Assembly (NCBI GenBank): GCA_905221325.1
Contig: CAJNCS010000001.1
Span: 186,001 to 250,000, forward strand
Length of the DNA stretch: 64,000 bases
Reading direction: 5' to 3'
DNA from: a bacterium
Lineage (GTDB): Bacteria; Bacillota; Bacilli; Lactobacillales; Streptococcaceae
The position numbers were made by a program, and so were the translations under genes. The notes beneath the pieces are model-generated. The model searched no databases. It was not told the DNA's origin and saw only the letters and a program-made list of their open reading frames with translations. Numbering within the stretch: the stretch's first letter is position 1; every line of letters starts with the position of its first letter. This document shows positions 32,929 to 45,105 of the stretch, piece by piece.

Positions 32929-34209
32929 TTATCTCATTCCCATTTGGGCGAGTTTGGTCCGGTATTTGTTCTGGTCGATAAGTAGACCCTGTCCTCCGTA
33001 GACATCATAAGCATCTACCCAATCGCCCAGTTCTGGCACTGTGAGTCTTTCGATACCATTCTGTGCACCTTCGATAACTGATAAGCCATTGGTCAGTAAG
33101 AATGTATATGGTAGGTTGGTAGAAGTCATTCCAAATACTTTTCCAAGTGCTTCTGATCCTGTAAAGAGTTTGGTTGGATCTTTGATTTGCTCAAGAACAG
33201 CTGACATGACTTGCTGCTGACGTTTGGTACGACCATAGTCTCCTTCATCATCATCACGGAAACGAGCGTAGTTGAGCAAGGTTGAGCCATTCATCTGCTG
33301 TTTCCCAACTTTAATAGTTTGAGTTGGCGATTCGGTTTCTGTTGCATGAAGGTCATCTCCAACTGTGGCTGCTGTCAGAGGCTGACCATTTAACGTTGAA
33401 AACTTAGCGTCTATAGTCACCCCATCAGGAAATAACGTATCAATGGCAGTTGCAAAGGCTTGGAAATCCACTAGGGCATAGTACTTAATATCCAAATCAA
33501 AGTTGTCTTTTAGAACCTTGCGGACCATTTCAGCCCCTTTTTGCCCTTCTTGTTCCCCGAGTTCATAAGCAACATTGAGTTTATTATCCGTTTGTTTCTT
33601 GCCATTCACAATCTGGCTGTAGCCATCAATATAGACTAGGTTGTCACGCATGAAGCTGACTAGCTTGATCTTCTTATCCGAACCACTAACATTCAATACC
33701 ATAATCGTATCTGTACGGGTTTCTGCACTGTTTTGACCAATACGACCATCTGTCCCCATGATTAGGATATTCACCCCGTCTTTAGTATCTTGACCATTAA
33801 AGACCTCTACTTGAGCTGCTTTTGCATCAGCTGGCCTATTGGTAGAAGTTGCTGACTGGAAACCGCGCAGGAACATAAAAATCATCCCCGCAGCCACACA
33901 GGTTATCAACAGTAAAAGCCAAATTAAAACTCGTTTAAAAAATCTTCTTGGTTTCTTCTTTTTCACTTTTGGAAGAGAGGAAAATTTCTGATGTCTATTC
34001 GAGCGACTTTGATTGGAATACTGTGGAATCCCAATGTCCTTCCCTAGATTTTTTTCCCTTTCACCTTCATTAGAGGGAAATCCACCGTCCATTTTTCTTT
34101 TCAGATAGTCAAATTCTCTCTTTTCTCTGTCATTTAGGTAATGAATATTCTTAAAAAGGTAGTCATAACGTAACTGCTCATGATGACTTAAAGGGCTTTC
34201 TTTGCTCAT
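32929..34209 (-). CDS. psr: LytR-CpsA-Psr family wall-polymer ligase
   Basis: 426 residues: a charged cytoplasmic N-terminus of about 85 residues, one membrane segment at about 90-112, and an extracellular LCP domain with MGTDGR near 152, the RTDTIMV Arg/Asp motif near 165, VSFMRD near 187 and NYARFRDDDEGDYGR near 312. LCP proteins attach teichoic acids or capsule from undecaprenyl carriers to peptidoglycan. Being next to licD3-tarPQ fits that, though it is transcribed with pheA (4-base overlap). Confidence 0.92.
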   Translation of the reverse strand: MSKESPLSHHEQLRYDYLFKNIHYLNDREKREFDYLKRKMDGGFPSNEGEREKNLGKDIGIPQYSNQSRSNRHQKFSSLPKVKKKKPRRFFKRVLIWLLLLITCVAAGMIFMFLRGFQSATSTNRPADAKAAQVEVFNGQDTKDGVNILIMGTDGRIGQNSAETRTDTIMVLNVSGSDKKIKLVSFMRDNLVYIDGYSQIVNGKKQTDNKLNVAYELGEQEGQKGAEMVRKVLKDNFDLDIKYYALVDFQAFATAIDTLFPDGVTIDAKFSTLNGQPLTAATVGDDLHATETESPTQTIKVGKQQMNGSTLLNYARFRDDDEGDYGRTKRQQQVMSAVLEQIKDPTKLFTGSEALGKVFGMTSTNLPYTFLLTNGLSVIEGAQNGIERLTVPELGDWVDAYDVYGGQGLLIDQNKYRTKLAQMGMR

Positions 34210-35050
34210 AGGTTCTCCTTTCCTAGGTCCCTTATGGTGAAAATAGGGTAGGTTCCCAGTATCTTGTACTGGATTCCAATTGCTTCTAGTTCTTGTCTGG
34301 CAAAATGAACCAGCTCTTTGTCACTATAGTCTACATCGATAATGAAAAAGTATTCTCCCAAGGCTGTTTTAAGGGGGCGACTCTCAATCTTTGTTAAGTC
34401 AATCCCTCTCCAAGCAAAGGTCGAAAGAGCCTTATAGAGGGCACCAGGAAGATTGTCTAGTAAGGTTATGGCCAAACTCATTTTTTCAGTTTGTGACTGC
34501 AAAGGGATAGTGGGAATCTCGGATCCTAAAACCCAAAAACGAGTGAAATTAGCTTCCATTTCTTGGATATCTTCTGCTATCAATTCCAAACCATACTCTG
34601 CAGCGGAGTTTCTAGGGGCAATAGCCGCAAAAGGTTGGTCTGGATGTTCAGCAATAAAGCGGGCTGCATAGGCTGTGCTTGCCGTCACTTCAAGCTGGGC
34701 TTCTGGATAATGCGCCTCTATGAATTTCTTTCCCTGAGCTAGAGCCTGAGGATGAGAAAAGATTTTCTCAATTTCTGACTGACCAGGAACTGCCATCAGT
34801 TGCTGATGAATGGGTTGTACTATTTCTGCAACAGCCTGAATGTCCGCCTGATGAAAAAGATAGTCCAAGCTTTCATGAACACTACCCTCGATAGAATTTT
34901 CAACTGGTACCACAGAATAATCCACCAAGCCTTGTTCATAGGCCTTGATGACATCTGTGATATTAGCAAAAGCCTGCAATTTCTCTTTGGGAAAGGCTGT
35001 CTGCACAACATGATGCGAAAAAGATCCCTTGGGACCTAGATAGGCAATTT

Positions 35051-35054
<4 letters not shown>
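34206..35054 (-). CDS. pheA: Prephenate dehydratase
   Basis: 282 residues. MKIAYLGPKGSFSHH at the start, the conserved NSIEGSVHESLD near residue 56 and TRFWVLG near 172 of the dehydratase domain; a C-terminal ACT domain (LDNLPGALYKALSTF, ESRPLK) binds phenylalanine for feedback. Makes phenylpyruvate. No chorismate mutase domain is fused. Overlaps aroK and psr by 4 bases each. Confidence 0.95.
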
Positions 35055-36893
<1,839 letters not shown>

Positions 36894-37232
36894 CTATTTC
36901 AATAATTCTGAAACAGGTTCAAAGACTATTTTTTCAATGTCTGAAAGGTAAATCGATAATTGTTGCTGCTTGACAAAGAAATCTGACAAAAGAGCGTTTT
37001 CTTGGATTTGCTTGCTGAAGGACTGCATCTTCTCTTGGAAAGAAGCATCTGGCATTTGTCCAGTTTGCGCCATGACTTGGATTTCTTGCTGGAAGGCGAG
37101 GTAGTCTGCAAAAATCTTGCCAGCTTGTTCATCTGCTTGGATGGCATCTTTGGCTGCCTTGACAGCCTTGTATTCTGGTAATTCGCGTAATCCTCGACTG
37201 AGTTCGTTTGCACTATCGTAAATATTTGACAT
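36894..37232 (-). CDS. YlbF/YmcA family protein
   Basis: 112 residues, almost wholly helical and charged (for example [36 protein letters not shown]). This is the YlbF/YmcA (DUF964) family; B. subtilis members form the Y-complex that influences RNase Y activity and sporulation or competence. Role in streptococci is not established. It follows tyrA by 10 bases and ends the upstream aromatic segment. Confidence 0.85.
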   Translation of the reverse strand: MSNIYDSANELSRGLRELPEYKAVKAAKDAIQADEQAGKIFADYLAFQQEIQVMAQTGQMPDASFQEKMQSFSKQIQENALLSDFFVKQQQLSIYLSDIEKIVFEPVSELLK

Positions 37233-37242
37233 GATTTTCTCC

Positions 37243-38346
37243 TTATTTGATGACGACTGTGTAGTCCGTATTTTCTGTAATTAAGCGCTCAGCTCGTTCC
37301 AGATCCTGAGCATTTTTAAAGGAAATTTGTAGAATCCCGTGAACATCTTCACGGTTTTCTTCGTTGATGTGGATGTTGACCAAAGAAGTCCCACGAAGTA
37401 ATTCCAAAATCCGCAAGATGACATCTTCTTCATCGGGAACATCGACATAGAGGTCGTAAGAGCTATCCACACCACCACGCTTATGGATTTCCATAGCCTG
37501 CCGTTGCGCACGCGCTTGATTGAAGAAATTCCAGATTTGCTCTTCTTCCCCCTTGCTAATAGCCTGACCAATCTCATCCAAGCGTTCCTTGAAATCCTCA
37601 ATCCGCTCTAGGATGGTCTCGCGATTGGACAAGAGAATGGAAGTCCACATACCTGGTTCACTCTCTGCAATCCGGGTCATATCTCGAAAACCACCCGCCG
37701 CAAAGCGCCTTGTCATCTCATGTTCTTGAGCATAGACAGCTGTTTGCTCCATGAGACCTGATGCCAAGATATGGGGAAAATGGCTAATCTGTGAAGTCAC
37801 TCGATCGTGCTCCTTGGCATCAATATCGATAAAACGAGCATGAAGTCCTGAAAGCAGATCCTTCATTTCCTCAAGTGTGTCAGGACTTGTCAGACTCGAA
37901 GGTGTGAAGATATAATAGGCATTTTCAAAGAGATTAACATCCGCAGAGGCAGCTCCTGTCTTGTGGCTACCAGCCATGGGATGGGCCCCGACAAAGCGAA
38001 CAGGTTTGCCAGCTAAATATTCCTCCGCCGCATCCACGATAGCTGACTTGGTTGAGCCGGCATCCGAGATAAGGACGCCTTCTTTCAAATCTAAATCTGC
38101 CAGCTCCCTAATAAAAGAAATGGTCTGCTTGATTGGCAAGGTCAGAATAATGATATCTGCCAGAGGAGCAAAACTGGCAAAATCATCCGTCGCACGGTCT
38201 ATCATTCCTCGCTCCAAGGCAATGTCTCTCGAAGCCTGACTGCGATTATAACCTAGAATTTCATAATCAGGATGATCGCGCTTGATACCGAGCGCCATCG
38301 AAGCACCAATCAAACCGAGACCTGCGATATAGATTGTTTTTGCCAT
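37243..38346 (-). CDS. tyrA: Prephenate dehydrogenase
   Basis: 367 residues. N-terminal NAD-binding [10 protein letters not shown], then SDAGSTKS near 95 and [12 protein letters not shown] near 120 around the catalytic His; a C-terminal ACT-like domain (about 295-367) probably binds tyrosine. It converts prephenate to 4-hydroxyphenylpyruvate. Starts nine bases after aroC. Confidence 0.95.
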   Translation of the reverse strand: MAKTIYIAGLGLIGASMALGIKRDHPDYEILGYNRSQASRDIALERGMIDRATDDFASFAPLADIIILTLPIKQTISFIRELADLDLKEGVLISDAGSTKSAIVDAAEEYLAGKPVRFVGAHPMAGSHKTGAASADVNLFENAYYIFTPSSLTSPDTLEEMKDLLSGLHARFIDIDAKEHDRVTSQISHFPHILASGLMEQTAVYAQEHEMTRRFAAGGFRDMTRIAESEPGMWTSILLSNRETILERIEDFKERLDEIGQAISKGEEEQIWNFFNQARAQRQAMEIHKRGGVDSSYDLYVDVPDEEDVILRILELLRGTSLVNIHINEENREDVHGILQISFKNAQDLERAERLITENTDYTVVIK

Positions 38347-38355
38347 AAGGACTCC

Positions 38356-39522
38356 TTAATAGTTCTTTGTATATTCCCGGTGGTTGGCTACCGCTTCTTT
38401 TAATTCCTCTAGATTGTCCGATGAGAATTTTTCAAGAATTTCCTGCGCCAAGACAGTAGCCACAACAGCCTCCATGACAACACCAGCTGCTGGCAGAGCG
38501 GTCGGATCACTTCTCTCCACGGTTGCCTTGTAAGGTTCGTGGGTTTCGATATCCACACTCATGAGTGGTTTATAAAGAGTGGGAATGGGTTTCATGACAC
38601 CTCGAACAACGATGGGTTGCCCATTGGTCATACCACCTTCGAAACCACCTAGATTATTGGTACGACGAGTATATCCGTCTTCTTTAGACCAGAGAATTTC
38701 ATCCATAACCTGGCTGCCTTTGCGGTAACCAGCTTCAAAGCCGAGACCAAATTCCACCCCTTTAAAAGCATTGATAGAGACAACTGCTTGAGCCAATCGC
38801 GCATCCAATTTTCTGTCCCATTGAACATAGGAGCCAAGGCCAACTGGAACGCCTCCGACAACTGTCTCAACAACTCCACCGATGGTATCGCCGTCGCGTT
38901 TTATTTGGTCAATATAGTCCTTGATTTCTTGTTCTCGTTCTTGGTTGACAATAGAAACTTCAGACTGGGCAGCTCGTTCCTTAATCTCAGCGACTGTCAG
39001 ATTTTCAGGTACATCGATTTCCTTGCCACCAAAGACCACAACGTGGTTGGCAATCTCCATATCTAGCTCAGCTAAGAGACGTTTGGCTACTGCTCCAACT
39101 GCCACCCGCATAGTTGTTTCACGAGCTGATGAACGTTCCAAGGAATTTCGCAAATCATCAAAACGGTACTTGATCCCCCCAACCAAATCGGCATGACCTG
39201 GCCGAGGATGGGTAATTTTTCGTTTGCTTTTAAGGCGGTCTTCAATATCCTCAGCAGACATGATATCTAGCCATTTTTGGTGGTCTTTGTTGATGACATC
39301 CATGGTAATGGGGGCGCCTGTCGTCTTCCCATGGCGAACGCCTGAGGTAAAGACAACCTGGTCGCTCTCAATCTTCATACGACCACCACGACCGTAGCCA
39401 CCCTGACGGCGTTTAAGATCCCTGTTGATATCCTCTGCTGTCAAAGGAAGTCCAGCCGGAATTCCCTCGATAATTGCCGTCAGACGCGGACCGTGTGATT
39501 CTCCTGCAGTTAAATATCTCAT
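38356..39522 (-). CDS. aroC: Chorismate synthase
   Basis: 388 residues, full length. Family signatures GESHGPRL at residue 7, HPRPGHADL near 108, [13 protein letters not shown] near 130 and [11 protein letters not shown] near 340. FMN-dependent elimination of phosphate from EPSP to chorismate. It sits between aroB (nine bases upstream) and tyrA. Confidence 0.97.
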   Translation of the reverse strand: MRYLTAGESHGPRLTAIIEGIPAGLPLTAEDINRDLKRRQGGYGRGGRMKIESDQVVFTSGVRHGKTTGAPITMDVINKDHQKWLDIMSAEDIEDRLKSKRKITHPRPGHADLVGGIKYRFDDLRNSLERSSARETTMRVAVGAVAKRLLAELDMEIANHVVVFGGKEIDVPENLTVAEIKERAAQSEVSIVNQEREQEIKDYIDQIKRDGDTIGGVVETVVGGVPVGLGSYVQWDRKLDARLAQAVVSINAFKGVEFGLGFEAGYRKGSQVMDEILWSKEDGYTRRTNNLGGFEGGMTNGQPIVVRGVMKPIPTLYKPLMSVDIETHEPYKATVERSDPTALPAAGVVMEAVVATVLAQEILEKFSSDNLEELKEAVANHREYTKNY

Positions 39523-39531
39523 ACACTCTCC

Positions 39532-40599
39532 TTATTTTACCAAGTAGTCTTTCATCTCTTCCAGAGAAACTGGGTGAATGGTCGCTGAACCAAGCTCTGG
39601 TACCAAGACCAATTTCAAGGTGTTCCCACGCGCTTTTTTATCATGAGTCAAAGCCTGATAAAGTTTGTCAACATCCCAGTTTTCATAGTCAACAGGGAGG
39701 CCAAATTTCTGACACATTTCCGTGATGGACTGGGTCATTCCTTCTGGCATGAGGTCTTTCTCCTCAGCAACCTTGGAAATCTGCACCATTCCCATGGCTA
39801 CGGCTTCTCCATGCATGACCTTGCCATAGCCGGCAGTCGCTTCAATAGCATGACCAATAGTGTGCCCAAAATTGAGGTAAAGACGAACACCATTGTCCAA
39901 CTCATCCTCAACTACCATCTTGCGCTTAACCTGACAAGAATGTTCTATCAAAGTCTCTGCTTGTTCCAGAATGCTCTCAACAGAACCATCCAGGTCCGTC
40001 AATATTTGCCAAAGTTCTGGATCCTCAATCAAGCCATACTTGATAACCTCACCCATTCCTTCAATCAGCTCTCTCTTTCCAAGTGTTTCAAGTACAAGTG
40101 GATCAATCAGAACCCCATCAGGTTGGGCAAAGGTCCCCACCATATTTTTAGCAAATGGAGTGTTAACGCCTGTCTTACCACCGATAGAAGAATCAACCTG
40201 GGCCGTCAAACTAGTCGGAATCTGAACAAAGCGAATGCCTCGCATATAGGTAGAGGCTACGAAACCAGCCAGGTCCCCAACAACACCACCGCCAAGAGCC
40301 ACAATCCCATCGCTACGAGTCAGTCCTTGCTTGACTAGGAATTCATAGACTTTCTGAACAGTTGTTAAATTCTTTCTTTCTTCGCCTTCTAAGAAATCAA
40401 AAACGGCTACCTGAAAACCAGCATCTTCTAGGCTGAGCTTGACCTTCTCTGCATAGAGAGAAGCTACATGGTTATCTGTCACAATGACTACTTTTTGTGG
40501 TTGCCAAAGTTCTCGCAACCATTGACCAGCCTGGGCCAGACAACCTTTTTCAATCTGAATATCATAAGGATGATGCGGAATATCGATTCTGATTTTCAT
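39532..40599 (-). CDS. aroB: 3-dehydroquinate synthase
   Basis: 355 residues with [11 protein letters not shown] near 103, the metal and NAD-binding motif of Aro[21 protein letters not shown] near 127 and [10 protein letters not shown] near 245 (metal His residues). It closes DAHP to 3-dehydroquinate. Follows aroE by 16 bases. Confidence 0.97.
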   Translation of the reverse strand: MKIRIDIPHHPYDIQIEKGCLAQAGQWLRELWQPQKVVIVTDNHVASLYAEKVKLSLEDAGFQVAVFDFLEGEERKNLTTVQKVYEFLVKQGLTRSDGIVALGGGVVGDLAGFVASTYMRGIRFVQIPTSLTAQVDSSIGGKTGVNTPFAKNMVGTFAQPDGVLIDPLVLETLGKRELIEGMGEVIKYGLIEDPELWQILTDLDGSVESILEQAETLIEHSCQVKRKMVVEDELDNGVRLYLNFGHTIGHAIEATAGYGKVMHGEAVAMGMVQISKVAEEKDLMPEGMTQSITEMCQKFGLPVDYENWDVDKLYQALTHDKKARGNTLKLVLVPELGSATIHPVSLEEMKDYLVK

Positions 40600-40615
40600 A
40601 GTAGGGTCTCCTTTT

Positions 40616-41470
40616 TTATTGGTATTTTTCTGTTAAGGACTGCCAAATCTGATCTGTCGGCATTTCCTTGTCTGTCCACAGTTGAAAGGCTTCAGCAGCT
40701 TGATAGAGCAACATCCCCAGACCATTGACAGCTGGATTGCCCTGACTTTTAGCCCATTTCAAAAATGGCGTCTCAAAGGGTTGGTAAATGACATCGGCCA
40801 CCAAAAGATTTTCTGGCAAATTGATTCTTTCTGGAACTGGGGACGACTGACCGTCCATTCCCACACTAGTCGCATTGACGAGCAGGTCCGACTTGGCAAT
40901 CTTTTCTTGCAGTTCAGAAAGATCTTCTAAAGCATACAAGTCCACTTTAAAGCCTGTTTGCTCCTGTAACTTGTCCAGATAAGGTCTTGTTTTTTTCATG
41001 GAAACTGAACGAACAAAGACTGAGATCTGACTGACTCCATCCAAAATGGCTTGTGCCAAGATTGATTTGGCCGCACCACCTGCTCCCAGAATGGTCATTT
41101 TCTTATCCGAAATTGTAAAAGAAGGCAAGCTCTTAAAAAATCCCTTGCCATCTGTATTATATCCAATTAAAGTGCCATTATGATTGACAACTGTGTTGAC
41201 CGCCCCAATCAAACGAGCCTCATCACTCAACTCATCCAGATAAGGAATCACTTGCTCCTTGTAAGGCATGGAAAGATTGATCCCAAACATCTGGTAGCGA
41301 CGAATATTAGCCACTGTTTCTGCCAAGTCACTCGCTTCAATCTCCCAAGCCACATAGACACCGTTAGTATTTGTTTCCTTAAAGGCACTATTGTGAATAA
41401 AGGGAGACATAGAGTGTTTTATTGGATTTGCAACGACAGCCGCCATGCGTGTATAGCCATCAAGCTTCAT
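40616..41470 (-). CDS. aroE: Shikimate dehydrogenase
   Basis: 284 residues. [13 protein letters not shown] at the substrate end, SMPYKE near 70, AVNTVVN near 90 and the NADP-binding [11 protein letters not shown] near 127. Reduces 3-dehydroshikimate. Overlaps the end of aroD by 11 bases. Confidence 0.96.
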   Translation of the reverse strand: MKLDGYTRMAAVVANPIKHSMSPFIHNSAFKETNTNGVYVAWEIEASDLAETVANIRRYQMFGINLSMPYKEQVIPYLDELSDEARLIGAVNTVVNHNGTLIGYNTDGKGFFKSLPSFTISDKKMTILGAGGAAKSILAQAILDGVSQISVFVRSVSMKKTRPYLDKLQEQTGFKVDLYALEDLSELQEKIAKSDLLVNATSVGMDGQSSPVPERINLPENLLVADVIYQPFETPFLKWAKSQGNPAVNGLGMLLYQAAEAFQLWTDKEMPTDQIWQSLTEKYQ

Positions 41471-42137
41471 CCAAAATCTCCCTGATTTTCTTCATGTTTG
41501 ATAGTGAAATCTGACCTGGGGCACTCGCTTCATCCAGACTAGCAAATGACCAACTCGAACCCGTCACATCTGAAGTAATGCGTGATACCTTGCCCATTTT
41601 CCCCATGGAAATGGTCACGTACTCTTGCTCAGGGTTGAGTGTTTTAAATCCTCGTGTGTAGTTCATCAAGTCTAAAACGTCTTGCTCCGTATGGGCCATA
41701 ACTGATACCTTGACCACTTTCGGAGAGAGACTGGTCAACTCAGACAAAATCTCCATCATGTTTTCAGGTGTCTCTTGGAAATTATGGTAACTCAAAACGA
41801 GATTTGGAAAATCCAACATTTCTTCAAATACATCCTTGTAGCTGAAATACTCAAAATCTACATAATCCGGCTGATAGAGCTGAGTAACTTCCTTGATGAT
41901 TTGAACATACTCTTCTGAGGAAAGTTCGATTTCTCCTCCCTCAGCGCGAGTCCGAAGGGTAAAGACAAGTTCGCGTCCTGCAAATTTCTCAAAGATAGCG
42001 GGTGCTACCTGTAAAATAGCGTCCTTTGTAAGAAAGTCCGCGCGCCACTCAATGATATCGGCATCTTCATACCTAGTGGCATCCAGTTCTTGCGCTTCCT
42101 CTAAACTTCTTGGCATTACTGAAACGACTAATTTCAT
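41460..42137 (-). CDS. aroD: 3-dehydroquinate dehydratase, type I
   Basis: 225 residues. The type I signature is visible: EWRADF near residue 30, LSYHNF near 118 with the catalytic His, and [13 protein letters not shown] near 142 with the Schiff-base Lys. Dehydrates 3-dehydroquinate. It overlaps the rRNA-methyltransferase-type gene by 4 bases, so the aromatic operon appears to start from that gene's promoter. Confidence 0.95.
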   Translation of the reverse strand: MKLVVSVMPRSLEEAQELDATRYEDADIIEWRADFLTKDAILQVAPAIFEKFAGRELVFTLRTRAEGGEIELSSEEYVQIIKEVTQLYQPDYVDFEYFSYKDVFEEMLDFPNLVLSYHNFQETPENMMEILSELTSLSPKVVKVSVMAHTEQDVLDLMNYTRGFKTLNPEQEYVTISMGKMGKVSRITSDVTGSSWSFASLDEASAPGQISLSNMKKIREILDEA

Positions 42138-43297
42138 CTACTAACCTTCATACTAATCACCTTGAGGTAATTACTGCTTTCATCTTTTTTATTATAGGCA
42201 AAGTCTGCTGGAAGACCATATTGGTTTAAGATCTGATATTTTCTTCCTGCAAAACCTTTATCAATTTGTTCTGTAAATTTCTGGCGGGAAACATTGGCAG
42301 CATTGGTACTGGCAATGATAATACCTCCAGGATTTAAAATTTCTAGACTCTGGGAAATCAACTTGTGATAGTCCTTAGCCACAGAAAATGTTTGTTTTTT
42401 ATTGCGGGCAAAGCTAGGTGGATCAAGGATAATCACATCGTAGGTCAAACCTTTTCGCTTGGCATACTTGAAATATTCAAAGACATCCATGACGATAAAA
42501 CGGTGATTGTCCGTGCTGAATCCATTTGCCTGAAAATGAGCTTCTGATAGCTCTCTGGACCGTTTGGCCAAGTCGACAGAAGTCGTCTCACTCGCGCCTC
42601 CCATAGCTGCAGCAACTGAAAAGGCAGCCGTATAGGAAAACATATTGAGCAAGGATTTGCCCATGGCTAGGCCGTCAACCAGACTCCCACGAACCTCATG
42701 CTGGTCTAGGAAAATCCCTGTCATCAAGCCATCATTCATAAAGACTTGATAGAGCACGCCATTCTCAAGAACAGTAAAATAGTCTGGCGCTTCCTCACCA
42801 TAAATATGGGCAGACTCGTAGTCTAAACCTTTAAAACGAATTTTCTCATAAGCACCCAAGACCTCAGGAAAAACTTCCTTAAAAGCCTTTATTATCAACT
42901 TCCGAATCTGGTAAACAAAGGAGTTGTACCAAGAAAAAACAGCATAATCTCCATAGAGATCAACAGTCAGACCACCAAAACCATCCCCCTCTTGGTTAAA
43001 AAGGCGAAAGGCAGTGGTCAAGTCATCTTGATAATAAGGCTTTCTAGCTTCCTTGGCCTTACGAAACAGAATTTCAAAAAGGGCTTGATTTAAACGAACC
43101 TTTTCCTTGCTGATGAACCAGCCGATTCCCTTGTTCTGCTGAGAAAGATAGGCGCTCCCTAAAAACTTTCCGTCTTGACTAAGAACTTCTACTGCCTGAT
43201 TCGTCAGTTCAATATCTGTTAAATCACTCGCTTCCAAAAGAACTAGACCCTTAGCTAGCTTTTTTTCAACACGTCTGCTGACCCTAATTCTATTCAT
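42134..43297 (-). CDS. RlmI-type class I SAM-dependent RNA methyltransferase
   Basis: 387 residues from ATG 43295-43297. Twelve upstream in-frame residues are rejected because they would lie on top of the promoter. An N-terminal PUA domain ([15 protein letters not shown]... [13 protein letters not shown]) precedes a Rossmann methyltransferase domain with [16 protein letters not shown] near 228 and the catalytic DPPSFARNK near 305. This is the RlmI/YwbD layout that makes 5-methylcytosine in 23S rRNA in E. coli; the target here is unproven. It heads the aroDEBC-tyrA operon and seems to have no 5' leader. Confidence 0.85.
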   Translation of the reverse strand: MNRIRVSRRVEKKLAKGLVLLEASDLTDIELTNQAVEVLSQDGKFLGSAYLSQQNKGIGWFISKEKVRLNQALFEILFRKAKEARKPYYQDDLTTAFRLFNQEGDGFGGLTVDLYGDYAVFSWYNSFVYQIRKLIIKAFKEVFPEVLGAYEKIRFKGLDYESAHIYGEEAPDYFTVLENGVLYQVFMNDGLMTGIFLDQHEVRGSLVDGLAMGKSLLNMFSYTAAFSVAAAMGGASETTSVDLAKRSRELSEAHFQANGFSTDNHRFIVMDVFEYFKYAKRKGLTYDVIILDPPSFARNKKQTFSVAKDYHKLISQSLEILNPGGIIIASTNAANVSRQKFTEQIDKGFAGRKYQILNQYGLPADFAYNKKDESSNYLKVISMKVSR

Positions 43298-43304
43298 AGC
43301 TACT

Positions 43305-43313
43305 ATTATAGCA
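43305..43313 (-). promoter_or_regulatory. Extended -10 promoter giving a probably leaderless mRNA
   Basis: TGCTATAAT on minus, only seven bases before the ATG of the methyltransferase gene, so transcription would start at or next to the start codon. There is no Shine-Dalgarno sequence. Confidence 0.7.
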
Positions 43314-43498
43314 AATTTTGTGACAATTCTCAAAAAAGAAACCGTTTAACCATCTGTACTTTAGTTTACTAAGTGTCATTTTTGTTAAAATAAGTTTGGC
43401 CATGTCATTCTTTATCCTAAACCCTCTTTTCCCAGCAATGAAAAGAAGGCGGACAAGCTCTAAAAATAGACAATTTCAGAAATGAGTATAGAATCTTG

Positions 43499-43536
43499 CG
43501 CAAACGTTTGCCTAGTTCTAAACTTTATGGTAGAAT
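43499..43536 (+). promoter_or_regulatory. Amylase promoter overlapped by a CcpA (cre) site
   Basis: -35 TTGCCT (43508-43513), 17-base spacer, extended -10 TGGTAGAAT (-10 at 43531-43536). CGCAAACGTTTGCC (43499-43512) is a symmetric match to the cre consensus and covers the -35, so CcpA would repress by blocking polymerase. Confidence 0.75.
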
Positions 43537-43569
43537 AAAACACAACATTGATAAGCAAGAGGAAAAACA

Positions 43570-45018
43570 ATGCAAAATCAGACACTTATGCAATACTTTG
43601 AGTGGTATCTGCCCCACGACGGACAACACTGGACGCGATTGGCAGATGACGCAGAACACCTAGCAAACCTTGGTATCAGCCATGTCTGGATGCCACCTGC
43701 CTTCAAGGCAACCAACGAAAAAGATGTAGGCTATGGTGTTTACGATCTTTTTGACCTAGGTGAATTTAACCAAAAAGGGACTGTCCGCACCAAGTATGGG
43801 TTTAAAGAAGACTATCTTCAAACGATTCAGACTCTCAAGGAGCATGGAATCCAACCTATGGCTGATGTGGTGCTCAATCACAAGGCCGCTGCTGATCATA
43901 TGGAAGCCTTTCAGGTTATTGAAGTGGACCCTGAGGATCGTACCGTTCAACTAAGCGAGCCCTTCACTATCAATGGCTGGACTCACTTTACTTTCGATGG
44001 TCGCCAAAATACCTATAATGACTTCCACTGGCACTGGTACCACTTCACAGGTACAGACTACGATGCCAAGCGTCGTAAGTCTGGCATCTACCTGATCCAG
44101 GGGGACAACAAGGGCTGGGCAAATGAGGAATTGGTCGATAACGAAAACGGTAACTACGACTACCTCATGTATGCTGACCTAGACTTTAAGCATCCTGAAG
44201 TCATCCAAAACATCTATGACTGGGCTGACTGGTTCATGGAAACGACTGGTGTAGCTGGTTTCCGCTTGGATGCCGTTAAGCACATCGACTCCTTCTTTAT
44301 GGGAAATTTCATCCGTGATATGAAGGAAAAATACGGTGAGGATTTCTATGTTTTTGGAGAATTTTGGAACCCTGACAAGGAAGCCAATCTAGACTATCTT
44401 GAAAAAACTGAGGAACGTTTTGACCTTGTCGATGTTCGCCTCCACCAAAACCTCTTTGAAGCTAGCCATGCTGGAGCAAGTTACGATCTTCGTAACATTT
44501 TCACAGATAGCTTGGTTGAACTCAAGCCTGACAAAGCAGTCACTTTCGTTGACAACCATGATACCCAACGAGGTCAAGCCCTTGAGTCTACTGTTGAAGA
44601 ATGGTTCAAACCAGCAGCCTATGCCCTTATTCTTTTACGTCAAGATGGACTTCCATGTGTTTTTTACGGAGACTACTACGGTATCTCAGGAAAATACGCC
44701 CAACAAGATTTCAGAGAAGTTCTTGATCGTCTCCTAGCCATCCGAAAAAACTTGGCCTATGGAGAGCAAACAGACTACTTTGACGATGCCAACTGTATCG
44801 GATGGGTTCGTTCAGGTGCTGAAAACCAATCACCAATCGCTGTCCTTATCTCAAATGACCAAGAAAACAGCAAATCTATGTTTGTCGGTCAAGACTGGGC
44901 TGACCGAACCTTTGTTGACCTCCTTGAAAATCATCCAGCACAAGTTACGATCAATGCTGAAGGTTATGGAGAATTTCCAGTAGCAGCGGGTTCAGTCAGT
45001 GTCTGGGCAACAAAATAA
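43570..45018 (+). CDS. amy: Cytoplasmic GH13 alpha-amylase
   Basis: 482 residues, no signal peptide, so intracellular. The GH13 regions are present: DVVLNHKA near residue 100, GFRLDAVKHID near 230 (nucleophile Asp), FGEFWNP near 262 (acid/base Glu) and FVDNHDTQ near 328. Residues DAVKHI and the long B-domain (DWHWYHFTGTDYD-type) resemble bacterial liquefying and maltohexaose-type enzymes such as AmyA. It degrades maltodextrins or internal glucan. Monocistronic, with promoter, cre site and terminator of its own; AGAGGA precedes the ATG. Confidence 0.93.
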   Translation: MQNQTLMQYFEWYLPHDGQHWTRLADDAEHLANLGISHVWMPPAFKATNEKDVGYGVYDLFDLGEFNQKGTVRTKYGFKEDYLQTIQTLKEHGIQPMADVVLNHKAAADHMEAFQVIEVDPEDRTVQLSEPFTINGWTHFTFDGRQNTYNDFHWHWYHFTGTDYDAKRRKSGIYLIQGDNKGWANEELVDNENGNYDYLMYADLDFKHPEVIQNIYDWADWFMETTGVAGFRLDAVKHIDSFFMGNFIRDMKEKYGEDFYVFGEFWNPDKEANLDYLEKTEERFDLVDVRLHQNLFEASHAGASYDLRNIFTDSLVELKPDKAVTFVDNHDTQRGQALESTVEEWFKPAAYALILLRQDGLPCVFYGDYYGISGKYAQQDFREVLDRLLAIRKNLAYGEQTDYFDDANCIGWVRSGAENQSPIAVLISNDQENSKSMFVGQDWADRTFVDLLENHPAQVTINAEGYGEFPVAAGSVSVWATK

Positions 45019-45031
45019 ACCTATCAGTTAC

Positions 45032-45061
45032 AAGTCAAATCCAACCGGATTTGGCTTTTTT
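45032..45061 (+). terminator. Terminator after amylase
   Basis: AGTCAAATCC/GGATTTGGCT around AACC, followed by TTTTTT on plus. Confidence 0.88.
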
Positions 45062-45068
45062 GTATGCA

Positions 45069-45100
45069 CAAAAAGACCTACCCAAATGGATAGATCTTTG
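45069..45100 (-). terminator. Terminator after alaS
   Basis: On minus AAAGATCTATCC pairs (with G-U pairs) with GGGTAGGTCTTT, followed by a U-run. Confidence 0.7.
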
Positions 45101-45105
45101 CTTGA

